DNA from: Babylonia areolata
Taxonomy: Eukaryota; Mollusca; Gastropoda; Neogastropoda; Buccinidae
Length of the DNA: 64,000 nucleotides
Assembly: GCF_041734735.1 (NCBI RefSeq)
Contig: NC_134905.1
Span: 12,113,214 to 12,177,213 of the forward strand
Reading direction: 5' to 3'
Below the pieces are notes generated by a model. It was not told where the DNA came from. It saw nothing but the letters and a program-made list of their open reading frames with translations, and did not search any database. Both the position numbers and the translations under genes were made by a program. The number at the start of each line of letters is the position of its first letter. Position 1 is the first letter of the stretch. This document shows, one piece after another, positions 57,001-64,000 of this stretch.

Positions 57001-60000
57001 TGTGTGCGCATTTGATTTTTAAAACGTGAACAGTTAGCACACTAACCAGAAGCTTATCCAGAAATTCATGAACAAAAATCATGACTTTGGTGAGTTGAAG
57101 GGCAGCTAAGAATAGACAAGAACGTGACACTCCCAGGATCGTTAAAATCCTCAGATAAGCCGCATCATTGTATAAGCCGCAGAGGTTGAAGATGGGAGAA
57201 AAAGTCGCGGGTCATTGACCGAATTTTACGGTACATACGTAAAAGTAAAATGGAAAAAAAGATGGTGATAAAATGATTTGTTAAAAACACTAAAAAGAAC
57301 ATTCACACAAAAATCAGATTCAGGAAAACGACATACAGGCATACACACAGAAAACAACAACAAAAAAACAAAATCTATAACATGTGTATGTTTTATTAGA
57401 CTTATTGCTGCTCATATCAGTATCACTTTTACGAATATTTTTTGACAGCTTGTACACAAAGACTTTGTGGCAAGTGTTCCCTTTGCTGTGTTACAGGCTA
57501 TGTCGGTATGTGTGTGTGGAAGACACTTATATTTTGCTAACCATTCTTTTAGCTCTGTAACAGGCTGCATATATGTAAATGACATAATGTATGTTACCAA
57601 GCATTCCCTTAGGTGTGTGTGTGGAGGGGTAGGAGGGGGGGGGGGGGTGTTAGTAAACATATATATTTTTTGCCAAGCATTCCCTTAGGTGTGTGTTTGT
57701 GAATGTGTGTGTGTAGTAAACATGTATTTATTTTGCCAAGTGAACATATATTTATTTTGCCAAGCACTGCCTTTGCTATGTTATGTGTGTGTGTGGAAGA
57801 TATATTTTGCCAAGCATTCCCTTAGCTTTGTTATAGACTGTGTGTGTGTGTGTTGATGGCTCTTTTAGTGTTTACCAGTGTGTGTGGTGTTAATGTATAG
57901 TGCATGAATTGTGTGATTCAAGAGTGTGAAGGGCATTGTTGTTTTAGGCATTATGTGCTGTATTAAAATGATGAATTATGATTTTTATCCATCACATGAC
58001 ATGTGAGGATCTCTCCCCCAGACTGCATGGAGTGCATGGCGTGTTCGGACAACGTGGTACGAGCAGGGTTGACCCCCAAGTTCATTGACAAACACACGCT
58101 GGTTGAGATGCTGGACTACTCGGGTCGTCCTGCCAGCACCACCAAGTTCAGCGGTATTCAAACCACGGACCATATCAGCACCACCATCTTCCGTCCCCCT
58201 GTGCCAGACTTTGGTGTGACCAAGTTTGAGGTGAGAGAAGTCAGGAAGAGAAGGGATGGGGAAAAATTATGTACTTGATGTGCACTGTATTTTAACCCTT
58301 TCGCTGCCAGGGAAATAAGAGATTTAAGTGAAATATATTTGCCAGGGTTTTTTCTGAAAAAACGGGTATATATTTTTTTTTTTTAATTCTGTGCTCTTTG
58401 TTATTGTAGAAAGACCCATAAAAGTATATATTTTCTGAAAGGTAAATGAATAAAGAATACAAAACACATGATGTTTTCCAATTTTATGTATTTTCAGTGA
58501 CATGCTGTTGTTTTGAAATCCGTGTTTTACTTTTTGTCATGTTTTCAACTTGTTCATTACAAAGATTAGTTAGGTAATTTGCACTAAAATATCATATTTT
58601 CTGGACAAATGGATAATACCTGCACACACAAATTATACTAGAACAACCACAATATAAAAAACAACAACAACAAAAAAAAAACAGACAGATACACAATGCA
58701 TTGTGACTTCTCCAAGTGATAACATGGATGTGAGGCCACACCCCCTCAGTCTCCAACCCCTCCTCTTCACCCCTCTCACATGGTCACTTATCCAGTTCTC
58801 ATCAGACCACGTTGGCAGAGTGCCAAGAAAATTACTCACACTGTGTCCTGATAATAATTTGGTCACTTTCTGTCCTCTGCTACAGCTGTACAGCTGGCAT
58901 CACTCACTGATAGTCATATCTTGGCCAGTCTCTTCATTGCTCCCTTTATTTTCTATCAGATCGTCCGATAAAAGTTCATGATTGTCTTCTTTGAATTTAC
59001 ACTTCAATTCTTTCTGAGCATCAGCTAAAGAAAGCAATCTTGGTTGATTTAGTGCACCACGATCGCATGTCATGAGCATGGTGTCCGACATTTTGTTGGA
59101 CAAGCGAGGAGAGGAGCAAACACTGCGGCAGTAACCCAACCAAAATGTTCAAATAAAGGACTGCCTCATGATGTAGATGGGGTTTCTAGATATGAATAGA
59201 ATCTAGAAAGATTCCCCAAGCTAGAGCTACCAGTATTTTTGTCAACGAACTCAGTGCAAACCAGGGAAGCATCAGAATATATTTCGATGACGAGTTACCT
59301 CATCATTGTGGCAGCAAAGCGTACATGCTTGCGATGACAAGTTATCTCATCATATAGGCAGCCTAGGGGTTAATGCGATACTGTTCTTTTCTTCTCAACT
59401 TCAACCCATGTGCCCGAAAAGACACCATGGTTGAAACTGTTAGACATTGAGCTTTCTGATCCAGTGATAAGGCCCTGTTTTGGCATGGTGGGAAAGGCAT
59501 TTTAATCTGATTTTCCTCACTCCACCCAGATGTGAATAGGTACCAGACTTCAATATGACGGTTAAAACAGCAAAAGGAGAAGATTGGGCCCTGCCTTCAT
59601 ATGCTGAACCCTTGACACAGTGGAATATGAATTCACTGTGCCTGTGACTGTAAAAGGCTATGGGATCTTTAACTTCTTTTTTTGGAGGTGGGGGGGGGGG
59701 AGCAGATTTGTTCAAAGTCTGGCAGCAAGTTTCCATTACAAAGATCATGAATACTTTCAACAAGGTAGAGGTCGACAGCAGACATGTGAGCAGATGACAG
59801 TATTTGAAGAGAGTTCTGATAATGCCGTCAGGATGGTGGATGAAAGTGTTTGTGTATGAAAGGATGTGTCCATGCATGCTTATTCAATATGTTTGTGAGT
59901 GACTTATCAGGATTCTTTATGAGTTTAAGTTCACTTTGTTTCTTTGATTTTTTATGTTTTCTCTTTTCTTTTCTTTTTTTTATCATTCTGACATGTGTTT

Positions 60001-60519
60001 AATTCCATGCTTCATCTTATGAATTATGAAAATCATAATTTTAAATTTATTTTCTGGAGGTGCACCATATAATCTGAAGTGCCTTGTAGTCAGTAAAGTA
60101 CAGTATATGTATATCTGCTGTCTCTGATTAATTGCATTTATTAGGAAGTTTGAATGAATGTCAAGGTGAGGAGCACACACATATTTGTCACACAAGCGTG
60201 GAAACACACACACACACACACACTATTTTACCACATTTAGACATGGTTTCAAAAGGTTGTGGCAATTGAAAGGTGAGCACCTCTTGTTGGACCACAGGTA
60301 CCACAGGGGGTGAAGGAGTTCAAACTGAATGCCTTTGAGAGTGCCAGCATCTGCATTGTGATCCGGGGTCAGGGACAGGCCAGCAATGCGACACTGAAGG
60401 CACCTCTTGCCCTGAGGCGTGGATCCGTCTTCTTCATAGCTGCCAAGCAGGAGGTGGGGGTGATGGTGACTGGTGATGGGGACATGCTTCTTTTCCAGGC
60501 CTATGCAGGACTCCCGTGA
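42664..60519 (+). CDS. MPI: Mannose-6-phosphate isomerase, complete, eight coding exons
   Basis: This cytosolic zinc enzyme interconverts fructose-6-phosphate and mannose-6-phosphate, feeding GDP-mannose for glycosylation. Exons: 42664-42682 (MADDPQ), 45020-45147, 45950-46150, 48696-48837, 52085-52270, 54698-54871, 58022-58230 and 60298-60519. Junctions are GT-AG and all phases match, giving about 426 residues (human 423). Zinc ligands are Q111 and H113 (SIQAHPNK), E138 ([12 protein letters not shown]) and H278 (EANLPHAYL). The catalytic arginine is R297 in [14 protein letters not shown]. The N-terminus [17 protein letters not shown] parallels human VFPLSCAVQQYAWGKMG. The 19-nt first exon was chosen because ATGGCAGACGATCCTCAAG has a good start context, a GTAAAG donor and exactly the needed one-base phase. 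The C-terminal exon encodes the beta-barrel [14 protein letters not shown]. Nothing looks inactivated. Confidence 0.95.
43745..44316 (+). mobile_element. Retroposon E, 5'-truncated copy in MPI intron 1
   Basis: Starts ACCTACATGGACCTCCATAG, has GACCTCAGTTTCAATACCCC, GGTGGTGTCCTAATATG and ATCAATGGTTCCCTATGGAC, and ends GATGATGGGGCAGCAAAAAA. It matches the full copy at 41715-40835 without the tRNA head. Confidence 0.7.
44380..44640 (-). mobile_element. L1/Tx1-type LINE fragment
   Basis: Minus-strand frames read [20 protein letters not shown] and [20 protein letters not shown], then after breaks [20 protein letters not shown] with [10 protein letters not shown]. These are the C-terminal blocks of L1/Tx1-like reverse transcriptases (L-T-x-x-G-K-x-x-V-x-K, then G-G-L-x-x-x-D). 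It is short and decayed. Confidence 0.75.
44640..44832 (-). mobile_element. Retroposon E fragment
   Basis: Minus strand: GCCATCATTGTCATCAGTTG, GTGGTGTCCAGAGCATTTTG, AGCAGAAGTGCAGGGTTTCG and TGTTCCCTATGGATTGTCAG. This is an internal part of retroposon E, opposite in orientation to the copy 330 bp upstream and abutting the L1-like fragment. Confidence 0.6.
47035..47425 (+). repeat. Diverged tandem triplication with GT cores, MPI intron 3
   Basis: Three units of about 110-150 bp share CAxGxCTGTTCACGACTTCC / GTTTATGACTTCCCTTATCT / GTTTATGACCATCCCTATCT, then CATGxCAGxxTxxAAGCxGCCTC, then a (GT)n tract of different length. Microsatellite growth inside each unit makes them unequal. Confidence 0.65.
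47432..47471 (-). repeat. (CA)n microsatellite
   Basis: About 20 CA units. Similar tracts lie at 47720-47752 and 48030-48056 in the same MPI intron. Confidence 0.95.
49031..49962. repeat. Foldback repeat H: 367-bp tandem unit plus inverted copy
   Basis: GATTTACAAATAGTAAAGGG opens a unit at 49031 and again at 49398 (367-bp period). From about 49640 to 49962 the sequence is the reverse complement of about 49230-49545, leaving a loop of about 95 bp. The arms differ by only a few bases. No ORF with a recognisable domain is present. It lies in MPI intron 4 (48838-52084). A diverged copy is at 22900-23110. Confidence 0.8.
50398..50600 (+). pseudogene. Harbinger Myb/SANT-like DNA-binding protein, N-terminal part
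   Basis: Starts [20 protein letters not shown] after GCC and continues [14 protein letters not shown] to [22 protein letters not shown]-x-x-E-x-x-x-L, followed by W-x-x-I-x-x-x-V-N/K, is the trihelix pattern of the accessory DNA-binding protein that helps the Harbinger nuclease bind its ends. It runs into unrelated frame after about 65 residues. Confidence 0.7.
50560..50744 (-). pseudogene. Harbinger nuclease (HARBI1-type), N-terminal part
   Basis: Minus strand: [20 protein letters not shown] and [20 protein letters not shown] match the N-terminal R-x-F-R-D-R-x-N-P-L-D-x-Y-D/S-D, F-R-F-x-R-x-x-I block of HARBI1-like transposases. The DDE catalytic domain is gone; the frame meets the opposing gene at about 50560. 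Confidence 0.75.
51062..51375 (-). mobile_element. L2-type LINE fragment, RT thumb
   Basis: Minus strand: [20 protein letters not shown], then [20 protein letters not shown] and [10 protein letters not shown], then [18 protein letters not shown]. This fits the L2 pattern (L-V[15 protein letters not shown], Q-N-x-A-A-R). The D-Y-C has become YTY. It is a short, decayed copy in MPI intron 4. Confidence 0.8.
51780..52045 (+). mobile_element. tRNA-derived SINE, family S copy 2
   Basis: GTAATTTGGGTTCAAAGCCCC (B-box region), CATTTTACACCGATTTTCCT, GTGAATGGGTACCTGACTTC, GGGAAGGTTAAAACAGCAGG and GCCACGATGGCTGTAAAGG follow the family order. It ends about 40 bp before MPI exon 5. Confidence 0.75.
52430..52590 (+). 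repeat. Dispersed repeat shared with 13700-13860
   Basis: CAACCGATTGTGGAGTG, AACACAGAAACAGAATGGAT and AGGAAGAGGCAGATATG correspond to the copy in MIS12 intron 5. Class unknown. Confidence 0.55.
53815..54500 (-). mobile_element. L1/Tx1-type LINE fragment, C-terminal end
   Basis: Minus-strand frames, broken several times, read [35 protein letters not shown] and [20 protein letters not shown]. The K-W/Y-Q-x-R-x-x-x-R-I-L-x-T-N followed by C-x-F-C is the zinc-binding C-terminal region of L1/Tx1-like elements. It could be the downstream part of the same family as 44380-44640. Confidence 0.7.
54955..55095 (-). mobile_element. Fragment of the GACTCACTTGTG MITE
   Basis: GAGAGGCAAGGCCTTCAAGA, then CTCGCTTGTGATACACACTG, matches the outer end of the elements at 8389-8428 and 17219-17257. 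The rest of the element is unrecognisable. Confidence 0.55.
55815..56905 (+). mobile_element. L2-type LINE 3' region
   Basis: [20 protein letters not shown] with [14 protein letters not shown], then the thumb. After breaks come [12 protein letters not shown]-like text and, near 56410-56500, the C-terminal [12 protein letters not shown] region. The 3' UTR (GT-rich, 56540-56775) ends AAAAGCACCTCAAGCAGG, then GATAACCATTATTACTATTG. It matches 478-1022 over the last 500 bp. Multiple stops; 5'-truncated. Confidence 0.8.
57135..57235. repeat. Short MITE-like fragment with CCGAATTTTACGG end
   Basis: AAGCCGCATCATTGTATAAG, CCGCAGAGGTTGAAGATGG, and GGTCATTGACCGAATTTTAC. Repeated ATAAGCCGCA units with a TTACGGTA terminus resemble short non-autonomous DNA elements seen in many animals. 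Only one end is seen. Confidence 0.4.
57440..57860 (+). repeat. Minisatellite of about 70-bp units, MPI intron 6
   Basis: At least six degenerate units carry TTTTGCCAAGCATTCCCTTA, G(C/G)T(G/T)TGTTAxAGGCTxTGT and a GTGTGTG stretch, at roughly 60-90 bp spacing. A poly-G run (57637-57648) sits in one unit. Confidence 0.75.
58292..59373 (-). mobile_element. piggyBac-like deletion derivative, copy 3
   Basis: TTAA borders both ends: TTAACCCTTTCGCTGCCAGG at the left and GGCAGCCTAGGGGTTAA at the right. At 1082 bp it is nearly the same length as copy 1 and in opposite orientation. It carries the best-kept reading frame of the family (minus, 59091-58900): [20 protein letters not shown], then [20 protein letters not shown] and [20 protein letters not shown]. 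This looks like the acidic N-terminus of a transposase, ending in a stop. It lies in the last MPI intron. Confidence 0.8.
59440..59690 (+). mobile_element. tRNA-derived SINE, family S copy 3
   Basis: TTAGACATTGAGCTTTCTGA head, GATAAGGCCCTGTTTTGGCA, CTCCACCCAGATGTGAATAG, AAGATTGGGCCCTGCCTTCA and TGACTGTAAAAGGCTATGGG. A poly-G run (59691-59700) follows the 3' end. Confidence 0.7.
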
Positions 60520-60660
60520 GAAGGGGATGTTGGGTGGGAGGGGGAGAGTGGAGTGAGAAGTGGTAGCAGTTGAGGGGTCATGTCAGTCGCTGCCACTTCT
60601 GTGGAGGACACCTCGCATTTTTGTGTGTGTTGGGATGCGCATGTAATGCACTCTTCTTCT

Positions 60661-60692
60661 TCTTTCTTTTTTTTTTTTTTTTTTTTTTTGCG
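60661..60692. repeat. Poly(T) tract
   Basis: A CTTCTTCTTC lead-in and then about 22 T, about 140 bp after the MPI stop, followed by a GGGGCTGGGG stretch. Confidence 0.8.
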
Positions 60693-60902
60693 GGGGCTGG
60701 GGAGAGGGGGCTGTTTTCTTGGGTATCTTTTTTCAGATTTTATTCATATACGATAATTTTCTTCTTAATATCTTAAATTTTCCTTTTCTCTTTTCTGTGT
60801 TATATTTCTGGGTTGCTTTTTGTTTGTTTTTATGCTTTGTTTTTGAAATTTTGTTTTGTCTTTCTCTTCATGCATTATTTATTGATGCATTTTTTCTTTG
60901 CA

Positions 60903-60910
60903 CACACGCA

Positions 60911-60948
<38 letters not shown>

Positions 60949-60984
60949 TGAACACACACACACACACAACACACACACACACAC
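60903..60984. repeat. (CA)n microsatellite block
   Basis: CA tracts with CATGCGCGCA and GAACACA interruptions, in the MPI 3' UTR or flank. Confidence 0.95.
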
Positions 60985-62142
60985 CAGAGTTTAGGTTTGG
61001 TTCAGGACACCATGGGTCATTTGACTGGTCCACCACAAAATCATTGCGTCATTTTTAAAATTAATGAGTCAGGAAAAACAACATCTTATTCCTGTCACTC
61101 ATTGTGCCATCACACATCCCCAAATATATATATATGTGTGTGTGTGTGTGAACGTGTTTAATTCTGTTCATTTGTATATACAGGAAAAAGATCAAATGCA
61201 CTTTGAATATAATGTTGTAAGTAGGTTATGGAAGCACAAAGGTACACTGAAAGCGAAGTTTTGCTGTTCAAATGTTGAACTAGAAATGATCATAAAAGTG
61301 CACTTGTACATAACTTGATTGAATCTAGGTTTTACTTGAAAGCGCCACACTCTTGCATAACATTAACAAAGTAAATGTGCAAGTAGCTCACAAACGCTGA
61401 AGAAATTTCTCCAATTCATACTCTCTACACATTTGCAGAATGTAAGAGATTGCAAATATTCTGAACACTCATTCTGTCTTTCTCAACATTAGGCAGCTCC
61501 TTTCAGTGGCATGCTCCACTATGTGGATGATGATTTCTTACGGCAAAATGTTCTACATGTATCAAAGCCGTATTGAATTTGAATCAAGGAGACTGGTGGG
61601 AAAGTAAAAAGCAAAGTTGACCCTGTTCTCCACCACAGTTCACAATACCCAAGTGATGATGCTTTTATGTAAACATACCTTGATTCATTTCCCAGCTTGA
61701 TATAAGTTTTGATTCTTTTTTCACAAAGTTCATCTACTTGATGTTGAACTGCAGAGCGGTAACGGTGATAATTAAATTTCTGTTTTTCAAAGTTTGAAAC
61801 TACAGTCATGACTGCTTTTGCTGAAGAATAAGAAGTGAAGGACCAGCTGCCACCTCAGTGGGTCATCTCAAAATTGTATGCGTCAGTGACCAGTGACTGA
61901 CACGAAACCTAAACCCTGTGTGCGTGTGTGTGTGTGAATTTGTATGTGTATGCTTTTGTGATCTTGTATGTGTTAGATTTAAACCCCTGCAGCTGAGATC
62001 AGGGTTGCATGACAGCAAGAAAAACAAAATCCGTGTTATCTCAGGTTTTATCTGATAATCAGTTCAACAATTTAATTCTCCATATTTGCTTTGACATTTG
62101 TATATTGCATTCTGTATTATGGTACTGCACATGATGTGAGGG
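60985..62142. other. MPI 3' flank, nothing further recognised
   Basis: Contains (TA)n-(GT)n at 61123-61150 and (GT)n near 61920. The minus frame at 61519-61809 has no recognisable family. Confidence 0.4.
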
Positions 62143-62148
62143 AAATAA
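62143..62148 (+). terminator. Possible distal poly(A) signal
   Basis: AATAAA, 1.6 kb after the MPI stop codon; other weaker matches exist. Its use is inferred only. Confidence 0.25.
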
Positions 62149-62214
62149 AACATGTGAAACTGGTGCCTTAGAAGTTATTGTATGTGAACTTTGTGATAGC
62201 AGCTGGTGGTAGAG

Positions 62215-62510
62215 ATGCACTGTGGTAGAATCAGGTAGGCATTGGATTTACGATTCAATGTTCACCTCTGATTAGGGTTCAAGGCCACTTTTCAGCATGG
62301 TGTTCTGTCTTTGGAAGGGCAGTTTACTCTGATTTTCCTCAGTCCAGCCAAGCGTGAATGGGTTCCTGACCAGTCAGGGAAGGTTAAAACGGTGGAAGGA
62401 ATGGATTGGGCCCTGCCTTCCTGTGTCGAGCCCCAGACACACTGGATATTGATTCACTGCCCTGGTGGCCATAAAGGCTTTGGGACCTTTAACCTTTTTA
62501 CCTAATGTTT
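62215..62510 (+). mobile_element. tRNA-derived SINE, family S copy 4
   Basis: The best-kept copy: GTGGTAGAATCAGGTAGGCA (A-box region), TTAGGGTTCAAGGCC (B box), CTCAGTCCAGCCAAGCGTGA, GACCAGTCAGGGAAGGTTAA, GGATTGGGCCCTGCC and CTGCCCTGGTGGCCATAAAG. The 3' end is GGGACCTTTAACC. Confidence 0.8.
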
Positions 62511-63129
62511 TAAACCTTCCAAGCTTATCCTTGTCCAAATAATCTCAGATTCCATGGTATAAATGCAAGACTGTTGTACTTTCCAGATATACTCTTTTCA
62601 TTGTTGAGTGTTGTTTGTTGAATATGCGTGCAGGAATGTGTGTGTATGCGTGCGTGCGAGAGTGAGAACAAAAATGCGTGTAAAGGAAATTCGTGATAAA
62701 TTTGTTTTACTTCTTTGAATTACTTGTTGAATAAGGTCTCATGCATAAAGTTTATGTTTCCTTTCAAATGAACACCTCATAAGTGGAATAATGATTAGCT
62801 GTTGGTCTAGAACCTGTGTATATATTTTTGTGTTGAATTCTATTTCTCTTCCCATTTGAGGTTATGTTTTTGTCTATAAAATTTAGCATGGAACATCTTT
62901 TGTTTCTGTACAGTGTTTTCATTATGCTGTTTAGTGTTATGTTACATATTTATTTATCATGTATTGAATGCATATTGCCTGATAGCTGGACTTCACATCC
63001 TATTCTCTTGCAGTAATGCCCAGTGAAATTTATAAAAAGGGACCTTTTTTCAGCCCAGACACATGTCTTGTATATGCTGATGGCTTTCCAAAACTGAACA
63101 TGGCCTGTAGCTTAAACTGAACCAATTAA

Positions 63130-63665
63130 ACTTATATTTTTAACAGTGGGGTACTCAAGTCAATGGAGACAAAACAAAAGTAGTCATATTTTCAAAATCA
63201 GAACCAAGAGTTCAAACATATTTCAAATGTGGAACAGAAGTTGTAGAAACAACTGAACAGTACAAATACTTAAGAATGATATTCCATAAATCAGGAAATT
63301 TAGAAAATGTTAAATACACCTGGCAAAATAAGGAAATAAAACATCTCATAGTCTTGAGAGAAATTTCAAGAATGAAAAGAAACATCCATATAATTTCAAA
63401 ATTATTTTATAGTCTTGTTTCACCTATCCTAACTTATGGTGCAGAAGTATGGTTCTCCACTCGCAAAAAGCAGATGATAATTTTACCTTTCAAAAACGGC
63501 TTAACTATTGTCATGTACATATGAGCTTTTTTAAACAAATATTGGGATTTCACAAAACAGCCACAAATTTTGCAGTACTTGGTGAAGTAGGAAAATATCC
63601 CTTTTCTTTAAAAGTGATCAGTCAAATCCTAAAAATTTTGGCTACTTATTACACAATCATGAGAA
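63130..63665 (+). mobile_element. LINE reverse-transcriptase thumb fragment
   Basis: WGTQVNGDKTKVVIFSKSEP, VETTEQYKYLRMIFHKSG, then SPILTYGAEVWFSTRK. After one frame change come FFKQILGFHKTATNFAVLGE and VGKYPFSLKVISQILKIL. N-x-x-K-T-K-x-x-x-F and Y-x-Y-L-x-x-x-F followed by P-I-L-T-Y-G-A-E-V-W are post-palm blocks of an L1-like or related LINE. The 5' part is missing, and the 3' part ends abruptly where another LINE begins at about 63690. Confidence 0.75.
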
Positions 63666-63689
63666 AAATTGTATGTTAAACTGCCATAA

Positions 63690-64000
63690 TAGAGGACAAA
63701 GAAGGCAAACTCCTTTCAGACCGTGAAGACGTCCTGGAAAGGTGGACAGAATACTGCACTGGCCTGTATAACCACCAGCTCCACCCAGACAGCTCCATAT
63801 TGGAAAACGACACTCTATCAGCTGAACGTGACAACTAGTGTCACCCATACTGAAGGAGGAGGTCAGAAACGCAATACGAAGCTTCACCGGGTGTGGACAA
63901 TATCCCAGCAGACATGTTGCGGCAAGGCGGTGAGGCGTATGTTGCAGTCCTTCAAGCAGTATGCCAGAAAATACTTGACGAGAAGAGATGGCCAGAACAC
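63690..64000 (+). mobile_element. RTE-type LINE fragment running off the window
   Basis: IIEDKEGKLLSDREDVLERW with TEYCTGLYNHQLHPDSS is the pre-RT linker of RTE-like elements (x-R-W-x-E-Y-x-x-x-L-Y). Two in-frame stops follow. The RT entry GVDNIPADMLRQGGEAYV and KILDEKRWPEHW comes next, where the window ends. There is a stop or shift near 63835-63890. Confidence 0.8.

Overview
The window is animal nuclear DNA. It has GT-AG introns, long (GT)n, (CA)n and (TA)n microsatellites, many decayed LINE, SINE and DNA-transposon copies, and no operons. The repeats (tRNA-headed SINEs, CR1/L2-type, RTE-type and I-type LINEs, and a MITE with GACTCACTTGTG ends) are what I would expect of a mollusc, most likely a gastropod. 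The lineage is an inference; nothing here names a species.

Three conserved single-copy genes can be rebuilt exon by exon. (1) The last two exons of the mitochondrial fission factor FIS1 (+, 1429-4057); its 5' exons lie before the window. (2) The kinetochore subunit MIS12 (-, six coding exons, 24448 down to about 12208), convergent with FIS1. (3) A complete mannose-6-phosphate isomerase, MPI (+, eight coding exons, 42664-60519, about 426 residues), with every intron phase agreeing and the zinc ligands visible. A fourth, weaker candidate is a pair of phase-matched minus-strand exons (19811-19226) in a locally CpG-rich patch inside MIS12 intron 4.

Layout: 1-4.1 kb FIS1 tail with a piggyBac-like element in its last intron; 4.1-12.2 kb convergent intergenic DNA rich in MITEs and foldback repeats; 12.2-24.5 kb MIS12 with repeat-filled introns (RTE LINE, mariner, MITE, retroposon); 24.5-42.6 kb a retrotransposon-rich block holding an internally deleted LINE with a C-terminal zinc finger (25.5-28.6 kb), a nearly full-length I-type LINE with RNase H inside a (GT)n tract (29.5-35.4 kb), a 5'-truncated CR1-type LINE (37.1-39.3 kb), and an internally deleted CR1-type LINE split by a tRNA-headed retroposon (39.5-41.9 kb); 42.6-60.5 kb MPI, whose introns hold a foldback repeat, a Harbinger deletion derivative, minisatellites, LINE and SINE fragments and another piggyBac-like copy; 60.5-64 kb MPI 3' flank, one more SINE and LINE fragments that run off the end.

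The host genes do not form a pathway: FIS1 acts at the mitochondrial outer membrane, MIS12 at centromeres, MPI in cytosolic sugar metabolism. The most informative novelties are in the mobile DNA: the I-type LINE bounded on both sides by (GT)n, a nested insertion with a recognisable target, a TTAA-flanked piggyBac-like family in three long and two short copies, and two LINEs that each lost the reverse-transcriptase palm but kept both ends.
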